64,000 nucleotides of DNA from an uncultured Brachybacterium sp. (GCF_947500705.1 NZ_CANMSY010000002.1:372001-436000); one strand, 5' to 3'; counted from the first letter of the stretch, positions 33,171 through 42,244 are shown. The notes: a model not told the origin generated them from the sequence alone. Translations and numbers: made by a program.

Positions 33171-33644
33171 ATGACCTCATCCGACGATTCCCTCCGTCCC
33201 ACCGGTCACGACGACGCACCCCGCCCCGTCTCCCCGACCGCCGGCCCCGCCCGACCACCTGCCGACGGCACGGCAGGAGAGACCGGCACCGAGCGCCCGG
33301 CCCCCGGGCGCCGCGCCGCGGAGCGGCCCCGCTCCCCTGAGCCCGCCGGCGAACCCGAGCCTGCCGGAGGCGGCGGGAAGACCGCCGGCATGTGGATCGG
33401 GCTGATCCTCGGCGCGATCATCCTGGTGCTGCTGCTGATCTTCGTGATCCAGAACAACAACACCGCCGGCTTCCAGTACTTCGGCGCGCAGTTCGATCTG
33501 CCGCTCGGAGTGGCGATGCTGCTCGCGGCGATCGCCGGCGCGCTGGTGATGGCGCTGGTCGGCTCGGTGCGGATGATCCAGATGAGCTGGACGATCCGGA
33601 AGCTGCGCAAGCAGCAGGACAAGATCCACCGCGCCACCCGCTGA
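33171..33644 (+). CDS. LapA-domain (DUF1049) membrane protein
   Basis: A 157-residue protein: a disordered, Pro/Arg/Glu-rich cytosolic tail (about 1-72), then the two-helix LapA domain (WIGLILGAIILVLLLIFVIQ, the conserved QNN turn, and LGVAMLLAAIAGALVMALVG) and a basic C-terminal helix with KLRKQQDKIHRATR. In Gram-negatives LapA works with LapB in envelope control; in actinobacteria the function is unknown. ATG 33171 follows AGGAG. The two-component genes start 54 bases downstream and may be partly co-transcribed. Confidence 0.82.
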   Translation: MTSSDDSLRPTGHDDAPRPVSPTAGPARPPADGTAGETGTERPAPGRRAAERPRSPEPAGEPEPAGGGGKTAGMWIGLILGAIILVLLLIFVIQNNNTAGFQYFGAQFDLPLGVAMLLAAIAGALVMALVGSVRMIQMSWTIRKLRKQQDKIHRATR

Positions 33645-33646
33645 GC

Positions 33647-33668
33647 ACGTCCAGCTGACGTCCAGCTG
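33647..33668. repeat. 11-bp tandem repeat (ACGTCCAGCTG x2) just past a stop codon
   Basis: Two perfect units at 33647-33657 and 33658-33668, starting 2 bases after the TGA of the LapA-domain gene. Confidence 0.85.
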
Positions 33669-33698
33669 ATTCCCAAGCTCGAGGAGGACGGTGGGCCC

Positions 33699-34418
33699 AT
33701 GACGACGAGCGAAGAACAGGACTACGAAGCACGCCTGCTCGTGGTCGACGACGAACCCAACATCCGCGACCTGCTCGCGACCTCACTCCGCTTCGCCGGC
33801 TTCGAGGTGTTCACCGCCTCGACCGGCAACGAGGCGATCCGCGAGGCCACCGAGCACCAGCCCGATCTGGTGGTGCTCGACGTGATGCTGCCGGATATGG
33901 ACGGCTTCACGGTCACCCGGCGCCTGCGCGATCGCGGCGAGCAGTACCCGATCCTCTTCCTCACCGCGAAGGACGAGACCCAGGACAAGGTCGCCGGCCT
34001 CACCGTCGGCGGCGACGACTACGTCACCAAGCCCTTCAGCCTCGAGGAGGTCGTGGCCCGCATCCGTGCGGTGCTGCGCCGCACCCACGGCGGCTCGGAG
34101 CCCACCGTGGACAGCTCGCTGGTGGTCGCGGACCTGCGCCTGGACGAGGACTCCCATGAGGTCCATCGCGGGGACGTGAACATCGAGCTGTCCCCCACCG
34201 AGTTCAAGCTGCTGCGCTACCTGATGCTCAACGCCGGCCGGGTGGTCTCCAAGACCCAGATCCTCGACCACGTCTGGGACTACGACTGGTCCGGCGAGGT
34301 AGGCATCGTGGAGTCCTACATCTCCTACCTGCGCCGCAAGGTCGACGTCATCGGCGACCCGATGATCCACACCAAGCGCGGCATCGGCTACGTCCTGCGA
34401 GCCCCCGAGGGCTCCTGA
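33699..34418 (+). CDS. Two-component response regulator (OmpR family)
   Basis: A 239-residue DNA-binding response regulator. The receiver domain has acidic Asp17-Asp18, phosphoacceptor Asp61 (LVVLDVMLPDMDGF), a switch Thr in LFLTAKD and Lys111 in KPFSLEEV. The C-terminal winged helix (about 140-235) ends with YISYLRRKVD and HTKRGIGYVLR. It resembles MprA/TcrA-type regulators. ATG 33699 follows GAGGAGG. The cognate histidine kinase starts 3 bases after its stop. Targets are unknown. Confidence 0.94.
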   Translation: MTTSEEQDYEARLLVVDDEPNIRDLLATSLRFAGFEVFTASTGNEAIREATEHQPDLVVLDVMLPDMDGFTVTRRLRDRGEQYPILFLTAKDETQDKVAGLTVGGDDYVTKPFSLEEVVARIRAVLRRTHGGSEPTVDSSLVVADLRLDEDSHEVHRGDVNIELSPTEFKLLRYLMLNAGRVVSKTQILDHVWDYDWSGEVGIVESYISYLRRKVDVIGDPMIHTKRGIGYVLRAPEGS

Positions 34419-34421
34419 GGC

Positions 34422-36002
34422 GTGGCCCTGCCGACCCTGCGCGCCGAACGGCCCGTGTCCCTGTGGACGCGGATCGTCGCCCTCATCTCGGCGCTGCTGG
34501 TGCTCGGTACGGTCGTCACCGGCAGCCTGTCCCTGTTCCTGCTGAACCGCACCCTGATCCAGTCGGTCGACAGCAACCTCCAGGCAGGCATGGGCGAGAT
34601 GCTCACCCTGGCCCAGCAGGAGCTGAAGGGGGACGACGACGCGATCCGCAAGAGCACCTACACCCCGGTCGAGTACGCGATCGAGATCCGCGACCGGGAC
34701 GGGCGGCGGATCGAGGGAGCCGTGGTCTACTACGGCCCCGGTGACATCGTCATCCCGTTCCCGGAGCTGAGTGCGGAGCAGATCCTGCAGCAGGGCGGCC
34801 GCCCCTTCACGGTGCTCGACTCCGCGGAGAACCGGTGGCGGGTGGTGGCGATGCTGAACTCCGGGCCCGACGGAGGCAGCGTGTACGTGGCGCTGCCGCT
34901 GACCGGTGTGGACCGCACCATGCACGAGATGGCGCTGGTCATCGTGCTGGTGGGGACGATGGTGGTGCTGGTGGGCATGGGGCTCGGCGGATATGTGACC
35001 CATCGAGCGCTCGAACCGCTGCGCGACGTCGAGGCGACCGCCTCCCAGATCGCCGGCGGTGACCTCTCCCGCCGCGTCCCCGTCACCCGCACCAGCCTCG
35101 AGGTCCATGACCTGGCCTTCTCCCTCAACGAGATGCTGGTGCGCATCGAGCAGGCCTTCGCCGCGCAGTCGACGTCCGAGGAGCGCGCCACGGCCTCCGA
35201 GGCGAAGATGCGGCGCTTCGTGGGCGATGCCTCCCATGAGCTGCGCACCCCGCTCGCGGCCATCCGCGGCTTCGGCGAGCTGTACCGGATGGGCGCCCTC
35301 CCTCGCGACGAGGACGTCGCCTCGGCGATGCGCCGCATCGAGGACGAGGCGAAGCGGATGGGCTCGCTGGTGGAGAACCTGCTGCGCCTGGCCCGGCTCG
35401 ACGAGAAGCCCGAGCTCGCCCTGGACCCGGTGGACTTCACCGATGCCCTGTTCGACGCGGCGCAGGACCTGCGAGCGCTGGATCCCGGCCGACAGGTGAT
35501 GGTGACCTCGCTGTCGGGGACTCCGCTGTCCGTGCAGCCGCACCTGTCGATCGGCGTGCTCGGTGACGAGGCCTCCCTGCGCCAGGTGATCCTGAACCTG
35601 GTGGGCAATGCGAACCGCCATACCCCCAAGGGGTCGCCCGTCGAGATCGCCGTCGGCTACCTCTCCCCGCAGCGGGTGCGGATCGAGATCCGGGACCATG
35701 GCGAGGGCATCGAGGACGATCAGCGCGAGAAGGTGTTCGAGCGCTTCTACCGCACGGACGCCTCGCGGGTGCGCTCGGCGACACAGGGCGGCGGGGCCGG
35801 GCTCGGACTCGCGATCGCCGCCTCGATCGTGGAGCAGCACGGCGGCACCATCGGAGTGTCCGAGACCGAGGGCGGGGGCGCCACCTTCTGGCTCGAGGTG
35901 CAGGGCACCGAGATCTCGCCGGAGGCGCGGGTGCGACCGGACCAGCTGCGGGCGCTGAATGCACCGAGCCCCGCCGGATCTCCGGAGCGCGAGGACTCCT
36001 GA
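34422..36002 (+). CDS. Two-component sensor histidine kinase (HAMP-HisKA-HATPase)
   Basis: A 526-residue membrane kinase. TM1 (about 15-41) and TM2 (about 170-192) flank an extracytoplasmic sensor of about 125 residues, followed by a HAMP domain (about 192-245). The H-box His272 is in DASHELRTPLAAIRGF, and the ATPase domain has N-box NLVGNANRHTPKG, G1 DHGEGIED, an F-box-like FERFYR and G2 GGGAGLGLAI. This is the actinobacterial MprB/TcrY-like layout. GTG 34422 is chosen because it lies 3 bases after the response regulator stop and the membrane helix follows directly. Confidence 0.94.
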   Translation: MALPTLRAERPVSLWTRIVALISALLVLGTVVTGSLSLFLLNRTLIQSVDSNLQAGMGEMLTLAQQELKGDDDAIRKSTYTPVEYAIEIRDRDGRRIEGAVVYYGPGDIVIPFPELSAEQILQQGGRPFTVLDSAENRWRVVAMLNSGPDGGSVYVALPLTGVDRTMHEMALVIVLVGTMVVLVGMGLGGYVTHRALEPLRDVEATASQIAGGDLSRRVPVTRTSLEVHDLAFSLNEMLVRIEQAFAAQSTSEERATASEAKMRRFVGDASHELRTPLAAIRGFGELYRMGALPRDEDVASAMRRIEDEAKRMGSLVENLLRLARLDEKPELALDPVDFTDALFDAAQDLRALDPGRQVMVTSLSGTPLSVQPHLSIGVLGDEASLRQVILNLVGNANRHTPKGSPVEIAVGYLSPQRVRIEIRDHGEGIEDDQREKVFERFYRTDASRVRSATQGGGAGLGLAIAASIVEQHGGTIGVSETEGGGATFWLEVQGTEISPEARVRPDQLRALNAPSPAGSPEREDS

Positions 36003-36016
36003 CGGGCCGGGCCGGG

Positions 36017-36574
36017 TCAGCGTCCGTCCTCGAGCACCTGGCCGACGAAGCCGCGCTCCCCGCGCTCCTGGGCGAGCCGGTCCAGCAGCTCCAGCAGCTC
36101 CAGAGCCCCCCGGAGACCCTGGTCGTCATGCGCTTCGATGCGGGGTGCGGCCGACGGCTCCTCCCGGGCCATCCGGAACGCGCCCGGAGCGGCCTCCTCG
36201 GCCGGCGGCAGCGGGTCGACGTGCCCGAGCCTGCCCACGATGAGATCCCGCGGGACCTGCTTCAGGCCCAGTGCTGCGGCATGCTCGGCGCTGCGCCGGG
36301 CGCGCGCGCCGGGGCGGTCTCTCAGCTTGATCCTCAGCCCGGAGGCGATGAGGATCCGCGTCAGCTCCCCGTCGCTCACGAACGTCACCCCGGCCTTCTT
36401 CAGCGCACCCTCGGCTGAGGTCGGCCAGTCGTAGTGGTCCAGGTCGAAGGAGCGGGGCGGCAGGCCCGCCCAGGCGGCGACCTCGTGCAGCTCCTCGAGC
36501 GAGGCGTCCGAGATCAGATGGCCCCACAGCATCCCGTGATTGGGCCAGCGCGGAGTGTCGGCGTAGACGGTCAC
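36017..36574 (-). CDS. DUF4031 domain protein
   Basis: A 185-residue cytosolic protein. Its N-terminal 80 residues match DUF4031: TVYADTPRWPNHGMLWGHL, an HEVAAWAGLPPRSFDLDHYD segment, and a basic strand near ILIASGLRIKLRD. The C-terminal half is charged and helical. Function is unknown. It is the last gene of the GntR-ABC operon, its ATG overlapping the DUF418 stop by 4 bases. Confidence 0.8.
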   Translation of the reverse strand: MTVYADTPRWPNHGMLWGHLISDASLEELHEVAAWAGLPPRSFDLDHYDWPTSAEGALKKAGVTFVSDGELTRILIASGLRIKLRDRPGARARRSAEHAAALGLKQVPRDLIVGRLGHVDPLPPAEEAAPGAFRMAREEPSAAPRIEAHDDQGLRGALELLELLDRLAQERGERGFVGQVLEDGR

Positions 36575-37812
36575 GAGCGTGCTCCTCTCCGGGGGCCCGG
36601 TGCGCTCTCGTGTCGTGCCGGTGCGGAGGCACCGGCCAGGAATCGGAGCAGCCGTTCGAGCGGGCCGCGGTGGCCGCGGGTGCGCAGGAGGTCAGCCAGC
36701 GGGATCATCGCCAGCCAGGTCAGCAGCACGATCACGGCCGCGCCCGCGGTGCCCAGCCGGGTCCCGAGGTCCAGGGCGTAGGGCGGGAAGAGGGCGAGGA
36801 AGACGACCGACTGGCCGATATAGGCGCTCAGGGACACGGCACCGAGCGCTTCGATACCCCGGACCGCAGAGCCCAGCGGGTGCTCGGCCCTCACTGCCCC
36901 CTGCTCGCCGCGATGTCGCAGATGCTCGACCAGCAATGCCGCGGCGGCAGCCAGTCCGAGTGCGCCGACGACCCCCGAGTACTGGTGCACGACGCCCAGG
37001 ATGCCCAGCAGCAGCTCGTTGTCGAGGTGCGCGTGGCCGGGGTCGAGCACGAGAACGGCGGTCAGCGGGATCGCGCCGAGCAGCCCGATCAGCAGACCCC
37101 AGCGTGCCAGAGGGATCAGCAGGTCACGGTTCGCGCGCACCTCCTCGAGCAGCCGGAGCCGGGCCGCGATCGCGCCGAGCGCCATCGGGGTGAGGAGCCC
37201 GAGGTCCAGGAGCGGGGTGAGCACGGTGCTGCGCAGGGTCTCCTCGGCACGAAGTGCGAGACCGGTGAGGTAGTCGGGGGCGGACGCCGAGGCGTATCCG
37301 CTGCCGCCGCCCAGCCCGATGGTGCCGTCGGCCCAGCCCCAGACACCGAGTGCCGGCAGGGCGATCACAGCAACTGCCGGCATCACCATGCGTCGGCGGG
37401 TGATCAGCAGCACGCAGAACATGCCGATGATGGCATAAGAGACCAGGATGTCCCCGCTGAACAGCAGGATCGCGTGGGCGAGGCCGATCACGAGCAGCAC
37501 CATATGTCGGCGCAGCATGCGCAGCATGAAGCGGCGCGCACTCTCGCCACGCTCGTGGGAGCGGCGGTACAGGATCCCGATGCCGTAGCCGAACAGCATC
37601 GCGAACAGCGGGAAGCCGCGGTTGTCGGCGAACAGGGCGATCAGCACGTCGGCGGCGCGATCCAGCGCGGTGGCATCGAGCTGCTTGACCAGCACCGTCC
37701 ACTGCGAGCCGTGCAGCCACCCCACCGTGTTGGCCAGTGCGATCCCGAGCAGTGCGAGTCCGCGGGCGAGGTCGGGCCCGCCGGCGCGGCGGGAGAGGGG
37801 GACGGAGGTCAT
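36571..37812 (-). CDS. DUF418 multi-pass membrane protein
   Basis: A 413-residue membrane protein of the DUF418 family, whose members resemble acyltransferase-3-like proteins and may handle small envelope substrates. The N terminus has DLARGLALLGIALANT; helices and DUF418 marks include FLLRMLRRHMVLLVIGLAHA-like and SLSAYIGQSVVFL segments. ATG 37812 is chosen because family homology starts just after it. The frame also offers a TTG at 37938 that overlaps the upstream permease stop as TTGA, which would add 42 low-homology residues. It overlaps the DUF4031 gene by 4 bases. Confidence 0.78.
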   Translation of the reverse strand: MTSVPLSRRAGGPDLARGLALLGIALANTVGWLHGSQWTVLVKQLDATALDRAADVLIALFADNRGFPLFAMLFGYGIGILYRRSHERGESARRFMLRMLRRHMVLLVIGLAHAILLFSGDILVSYAIIGMFCVLLITRRRMVMPAVAVIALPALGVWGWADGTIGLGGGSGYASASAPDYLTGLALRAEETLRSTVLTPLLDLGLLTPMALGAIAARLRLLEEVRANRDLLIPLARWGLLIGLLGAIPLTAVLVLDPGHAHLDNELLLGILGVVHQYSGVVGALGLAAAAALLVEHLRHRGEQGAVRAEHPLGSAVRGIEALGAVSLSAYIGQSVVFLALFPPYALDLGTRLGTAGAAVIVLLTWLAMIPLADLLRTRGHRGPLERLLRFLAGASAPARHESAPGPRRGARS

Positions 37813-37934
37813 CACCGCGCCCGGGGCCCCGGCGAGGGAGGCACAGGGGCGCCGACGGGGGTGGTGTCCATGAGCGCCATGCTCCCACAGCGCTGGTGAC
37901 GCGTGGCAGTGGTCGTCAGGCTCTGCGGTGGTCG

Positions 37935-38696
37935 TCAAGCTCTGCGCGCCCAGCGCCGGGAGCGGAGCACCAGCGCGGTGACCCCGCCGCCGAGGGTGAG
38001 GAGAAGCGCGGTCACCTGTGCAACGCGCTCAGCGATCACGAAGCGGGTGCCGAGGTCGTCGTCGACTCCGACGCTCAGCAGCAGACCGCTCGCCAGCAGC
38101 ATGCTGCCCGCCAGCACCAGGAAGGCCAGCAGGCACACGCCGAGATAGCGGGCGACCGTGTGGCGGCCCGTCAGGCGTGCACCGAGCCGGAAGGCATCCC
38201 CACCGGTCAGCGCGTGGCTCCAGGCGATCGCGCCGCTGAACAGGCCGATGTCCACGAGATGCTCCCACCGGGTAGGCGCGGAGGAGCCGTCATCGCCGGC
38301 AGTGACGATCCCGAGATCGTTCCAGTGCTGGGATTCGGGAGCCCAGTCACTGAGCAGGATGACACCAGCAGCACCGAGGATGAGCACGAACTGCACGGTG
38401 CTGACCAGCACGGTGCGGGCGCGCACTGCATCGGCGCGGGAGACCCCGAGCGAACTGCGCAGCTGCCGACCGTCCTCGAGCACCGCGTCGGCGAGATCCG
38501 CTGGTAAGCGCACGGCGAGCAGGATCAGCAGCACGCCGAGGCGGAGGTCGAGGAAGACTGCGCACAGGATCGCGACCACGATGAACGCGCCATACAGCGC
38601 GAGCAGATCGCGTCGGCGCCGCCATTCGATTCCCAGTGCGCGGCGCAGCGGCGTCGAGGGCCGCTGGCGGGTGGCGGTCTGGGCGCTGCCGGTCAT
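37935..38696 (-). CDS. ABC-2 type membrane protein, copy B
   Basis: A 253-residue protein with about six membrane helices and no catalytic motif. The cytosolic loop QLRSSLGVSRADAVRARTVLV is shared with copy A (39622-40383), which has ELRASLGLSRADRVRGRLALV; this loop probably contacts the ATPase. It follows ATPase B with a 4-base overlap. Together they form the second ABC-type pair in the GntR operon. The direction and substrate of transport are unknown; YtrA-type systems elsewhere respond to wall-active compounds. Confidence 0.76.
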   Translation of the reverse strand: MTGSAQTATRQRPSTPLRRALGIEWRRRRDLLALYGAFIVVAILCAVFLDLRLGVLLILLAVRLPADLADAVLEDGRQLRSSLGVSRADAVRARTVLVSTVQFVLILGAAGVILLSDWAPESQHWNDLGIVTAGDDGSSAPTRWEHLVDIGLFSGAIAWSHALTGGDAFRLGARLTGRHTVARYLGVCLLAFLVLAGSMLLASGLLLSVGVDDDLGTRFVIAERVAQVTALLLTLGGGVTALVLRSRRWARRA

Positions 38697-39619
38697 CGGG
38701 AGACCTCTCGGAGGGTGAAGGTGAGGATGTCCTGGAGGGTGGGGCGGCGCAGATCTGTCAGCTGGTCCAGTCCCACTGCGTCCTCCGCGCGCACCAGCGC
38801 TTCGAACTGGTCGCCGCTGCGGCGGGCACCTCGCAGCACCTCAGCGCACCCCTCTCGGCTCGGAGCCCCCGTGGTGGCGACCAGGTGCTCCTCGACCAGA
38901 TCGATCGCGCCTCCCTCGAGCACGACGCGACCTTCGTGCAGCAGCACGACGTGGTCGACGAACCGGTCGATCTCGCCGAGGTCGTGGGTGGACAGCAGGA
39001 TCGTGCGGTCCTCTCCCCCGGCGTGGTGCTCGCGCAGTTCGTCGAGCACGTCGGCGCGGGCCAGCGGGTCGAGCCGGGCGAAGGGTTCATCGAGCATCAG
39101 CAGATCGGGGCGGATGCCGAGGGCGACGGCGAGCAGCAGTCGGGTCCGCTGCCCGGCGGAGAGCCGACGCAGCTGGGCACCGGGGGCGATGCCCGCGCGG
39201 CGCAGCAGGCGCCCCGCCAGGTGGGCGTCGTACGCCGGTTCGACACGGCGCTGGGCGAGCACCATGTCGTCGGCCGTCCAGTGATCGGGCTGGAAGGGGA
39301 CGTCGGGGACGATGCCGACCCCGGCGGGCAGGGCGTCCTCGGCGCCACCGAGGGGAGCTCCCAGCACGTCGATCATGCCGGAGTCGGGCGCCAGCGCCCC
39401 GGACAATGTGCGCAGCAGGGTGGTCTTGCCGGCGCCGTTGGTGCCGACGAGTGCGGTGACCTGGCCGCGCGGCACCTCGAAGGAGACGCCTCGCAGCACA
39501 TGCTGCAGGGGCCGGGCCCATCGCTGCGCATCGGGCAGTCGGACATCGAGAGCGCGGACCGTGACCGCGGAGCCTGCGGAGCCCGTGGCAGGCAGGTCGA
39601 GAGGCTCACCGAAGGGCAT
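38693..39619 (-). CDS. ABC transporter ATP-binding protein, copy B
   Basis: A 308-residue ATPase. Walker A is GTNGAGKTTLL, Walker B is LLMLDEPFARLDPLARAD, and the switch is LLSTHDLGEIDRFVDHVVL. The signature is degenerate: LSAGQRTRLLLAVAL. An extra C-terminal domain (about 225-308) follows, as in YtrB-type exporters. The ATG at 39619 follows GAGGTGACC and lies 2 bases after permease A. It is paralogous to copy A at 40380-41330. Confidence 0.9.
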   Translation of the reverse strand: MPFGEPLDLPATGSAGSAVTVRALDVRLPDAQRWARPLQHVLRGVSFEVPRGQVTALVGTNGAGKTTLLRTLSGALAPDSGMIDVLGAPLGGAEDALPAGVGIVPDVPFQPDHWTADDMVLAQRRVEPAYDAHLAGRLLRRAGIAPGAQLRRLSAGQRTRLLLAVALGIRPDLLMLDEPFARLDPLARADVLDELREHHAGGEDRTILLSTHDLGEIDRFVDHVVLLHEGRVVLEGGAIDLVEEHLVATTGAPSREGCAEVLRGARRSGDQFEALVRAEDAVGLDQLTDLRRPTLQDILTFTLREVSR

Positions 39620-39621
39620 GG

Positions 39622-40383
39622 TCACCTCACCGTCTCCGACCGACCGGAGTCGAGACCACGGATCCAGCGGCGCACCGAGAGGCGCAGCCGCAGCAGCAGT
39701 CCGGCCAGCAGCGCCGCCAGCACCGTCCCAACGATCGCAATCCCGCCGGTGCCGGACCAGAGATCGAATCGCAGCGCGATCCCCACGAGCGCCATGGGGA
39801 TCGCCAGCAGCACTCCGGCGAGGAAGTAGGTCAGGATGCTGATCACGGCCATGCTCCTCCCGGGCCGTCGCATCGTGCAATCCCCGCCCACCACGATCCC
39901 GGTCGCCACCAGGGCTGCCAGCGAGAACAGCGCCCCCACGACAACGATCGGGAGCTGCGGATCGGAGGGGTCTCCGGAGAAGGAGAAGGGGGTCGCGCCC
40001 CCCGAGGTCTCTCGCCCCAGGAGCACCGAGATCACGGCGCCGGCGGTCACGGTCATGACCACCGCGGCATGCTCCACGCCGACCAGCGCCAGTCGGCCGC
40101 GCACCCGGTCAGCGCGGCTGAGTCCGAGGCTGGCTCGCAGCTCCTCGCGCTCGATGGTGTCGGCCCGGCCGTAGCGGTACCAGCCCAGAGCCGCCCAGAG
40201 GGTCAGCAGGCCGGCGTACTGATCGGTGGCGAGCGCCGCCCACAGCAGCGCGGCCGCGCAGAGCATGAGGGTGAGGGCCAGCTGGCCGGCGTTCAGCCGC
40301 AGCTCGGTGCGGAGGGCGAGCCCGGCCGGTCGCTGCTCGGTGGGCGGGCCGCCGGAAGCGCGGGCAGCAGTGGTGGTGCTCAT
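39622..40383 (-). CDS. ABC-2 type membrane protein, copy A
   Basis: A 253-residue protein with about six membrane helices, the same length as copy B and sharing the SLGLSRADRVRGR loop. It overlaps ATPase A by 4 bases. The copies have diverged strongly elsewhere, so they probably form a heteromeric complex or two related exporters rather than being a recent duplication. Confidence 0.76.
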   Translation of the reverse strand: MSTTTAARASGGPPTEQRPAGLALRTELRLNAGQLALTLMLCAAALLWAALATDQYAGLLTLWAALGWYRYGRADTIEREELRASLGLSRADRVRGRLALVGVEHAAVVMTVTAGAVISVLLGRETSGGATPFSFSGDPSDPQLPIVVVGALFSLAALVATGIVVGGDCTMRRPGRSMAVISILTYFLAGVLLAIPMALVGIALRFDLWSGTGGIAIVGTVLAALLAGLLLRLRLSVRRWIRGLDSGRSETVR

Positions 40384-41330
40384 CGGTGAGTCCTCCTGAG
40401 GCTGGGGGCATCGGTCCGCGCGGCGCGGAGCACATGCGTGACGATCTCGCTCACGTCGGGGCGGCGCAGAGACGCACCGGCAGGGAGCCCCACGGCGTCA
40501 TCGACGGCGATCAGGGCCCGAGTGCCGGTGCCGGTGCTCGACGCACCGAGGAACGGCTGCCCGGGCCCCGTCTCCACGTCGGTACGGTCCAGGTCGCACA
40601 GCAGGAACTCCTCGCGCAGAGACTCCACCTCCCCGCTCAGGACATCGCGCCCCTGGGCGATGACGACGAGCTGGTCGACGAAGCGTTCCATGCCGTCGAG
40701 GTCATGGGTGGCCAGCAGGAGCGTGTGCCCTTCGTGGGCCATGACGTCCCGCAGCACCTCGATGAGCTCCGTGCGCGCGAGCGGATCGAGGTGGGCGAAG
40801 GGCTCATCCAGGATCAGCAGCTGCGGATCCTGCGCCAGGGCTGCGGCGATTCCCAGCTGGGTGGCCTGGCCGCGGGAGAGGCGGCGCAGCTCCCGCTGGT
40901 GCGGGACCCCGAAGGTGGTCAACAGCTCCTCGAAGCGGGCGCTGTCGAAGCCGGGGACCACGCGCTCACGCAGCCGCGCCACATGCTGCGGGGTCCAGCG
41001 CCGGGGATAGGCGGAGATGTCGGGCATGCTCGCCGCTCCGAGCGGGGGCCGTACTCGGGCGGGACCGAGGGCTGTTCCGAGCACCTCGACCGTTCCCGTG
41101 GAGAAGGCGAGTGCGCCGGCCACCGTGCGCAGGGTGGTGGTCTTGCCGGCTCCGTTGGCCCCGACCAACGCGGTGACCTGGCCTGCCGGGACGGTGAGGT
41201 CCAGACCGCGCACGATCAGGAGAGGCTCCGCGTAAGAGCGGTCGCCTGAGGGGATCCGCACCTCGAGGTCACGGACCATGACGGCGTTGCTCAGGGGCTG
41301 GGACATCTGCTGGGGCAGCTGCTGGTTCAT
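40380..41330 (-). CDS. ABC transporter ATP-binding protein, copy A
   Basis: A 316-residue ATPase. Walker A is GANGAGKTTTLR, Walker B is LLILDEPFAHLDPLARTE, the switch is LLATHDLDGMERFVDQLVV and the signature is LSRGQATQLGIAAAL. A C-terminal extension (about 225-316) is shared with copy B. Its start overlaps the GntR gene stop by 4 bases, placing it directly under that regulator. Confidence 0.91.
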   Translation of the reverse strand: MNQQLPQQMSQPLSNAVMVRDLEVRIPSGDRSYAEPLLIVRGLDLTVPAGQVTALVGANGAGKTTTLRTVAGALAFSTGTVEVLGTALGPARVRPPLGAASMPDISAYPRRWTPQHVARLRERVVPGFDSARFEELLTTFGVPHQRELRRLSRGQATQLGIAAALAQDPQLLILDEPFAHLDPLARTELIEVLRDVMAHEGHTLLLATHDLDGMERFVDQLVVIAQGRDVLSGEVESLREEFLLCDLDRTDVETGPGQPFLGASSTGTGTRALIAVDDAVGLPAGASLRRPDVSEIVTHVLRAARTDAPSLRRTHR

Positions 41331-41722
41331 GGCTTCTCCTCCAGATGGCGCGCGAGGTCCAGATGGCGCGCGAGGCGGGCGGTCAGGTCCCGATCCTCGA
41401 TCCCGGCGGTGCGGGCGGCGCGGAGCGCCAGGTCGAAGCCCTCGTCGATCTGCTCCAGGGCGCGGCGGCGCAGCTGATCGCCGTCCGGGGCACGCACGAA
41501 CACACCCTTGCCGCGCACCGCAACGACCAGGCCGTCCGCCACCAGCTCGTTGTAGGCGCGAGTGGTGGTGATGACACTGACCCGCAGGTCCCGGGCGAGT
41601 GCACGTATCGACGGGAGGGCGTCCCCCGAGGCGAGATCACCGGTGAGGATCGCGGTGGCGATGCCCTCCTGGATCTGCTCGTAGATCGGTGCGGAGGCCG
41701 AGGGGTCGATCGGGATGTGCAT
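41327..41722 (-). CDS. GntR family regulator (YtrA subfamily)
   Basis: A 131-residue repressor, the short length typical of the YtrA subfamily. The winged helix (about 10-75) includes PIYEQIQEGIATAIL, SGDALPSIRALARDLRVSVITT and AYNELVADGLV, followed by a short dimerisation helix instead of a ligand domain. An in-frame 18-bp duplication near the C terminus encodes LARHLD-LARHLE. It is the first gene of a seven-gene operon, and a CTGTCTATAGACAG dyad overlaps its promoter, so autoregulation is likely. Confidence 0.9.
   Translation of the reverse strand: MHIPIDPSASAPIYEQIQEGIATAILTGDLASGDALPSIRALARDLRVSVITTTRAYNELVADGLVVAVRGKGVFVRAPDGDQLRRRALEQIDEGFDLALRAARTAGIEDRDLTARLARHLDLARHLEEKP
41340..41375. 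repeat. In-frame 18-bp tandem duplication in the GntR gene
   Basis: TCCAGATGGCGCGCGAGG occurs at 41340-41357 and again, perfectly, at 41358-41375. It encodes a repeated six-residue LARHL(D/E) unit 13 bases before the stop. Confidence 0.9.
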
Positions 41723-41751
41723 CGTTCCCCCTCACCACCGAAGTGAACATA

Positions 41752-41794
41752 CTGTCTATAGACAGCATAGACAGCTGAGGGGTCGCTAGGTCAA
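41752..41794 (-). promoter_or_regulatory. Promoter and operator of the GntR-ABC operon
   Basis: On the minus strand TTGACC (41794-41789) and TATGCT (41769-41764) are separated by 19 bases. A perfect 14-bp palindrome CTGTCTATAGACAG (41752-41765) covers the end of the -10 box and the expected start point, and a further half-site CTGTCTAT overlaps the -10 box. This fits steric repression by the GntR protein. Confidence 0.7.
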
Positions 41795-41890
41795 CCCTCC
41801 CGAGCGAGCGAGACACCCCCGCGGCCCCGTTCGGGACTCACCGCGCCGCACTCGTCGGAACATCGCCCGGGCGGGGCCGGACCGCATTCA

Positions 41891-42206
41891 TCCACATTTT
41901 CCGAGAGGTCTTGACATTCTCCCATCAGTCAGAATTTCGCGGCCGATGCTTTGGGTGATGATATTTCTGCACATTCCGGCGCCGTGCACCCGCCCGCTCG
42001 CCCGCCTTCCGCGAGAGCGGCGCGCCGTTGTCGCCGGAGTCCCCTCCTTCTGACTGCTTGCACGCATCTCACCTGCAGTCTTGCTTGGATCCGGACCATC
42101 GAGGTCGACGGCCGAGCACTCTCGCGCCACGCCTCCCCTTCTCGACCATTCCTCCACAGTGGCCCACTATCCACAGTCTCATCCACAATGTTCGGCGCCA
42201 TCCACA
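41891..42206. other. Cluster of five TCCACA (DnaA-box-like) motifs upstream of the HNH gene
   Basis: The 534-base spacer 41723-42256 has no gene and is less GC-rich than its surroundings from about 41880. TCCACA occurs in the same orientation at 41891, 42153, 42170, 42182 and 42201, four of them within 54 bases. CTATCCACA and TCATCCACA each differ from TTATCCACA at one base. This could be a DnaA-binding cluster or chance. Confidence 0.35.
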
Positions 42207-42244
42207 TATTACCCTTCGGGGTGGTGCGTGTTTTCGAACCCGCA

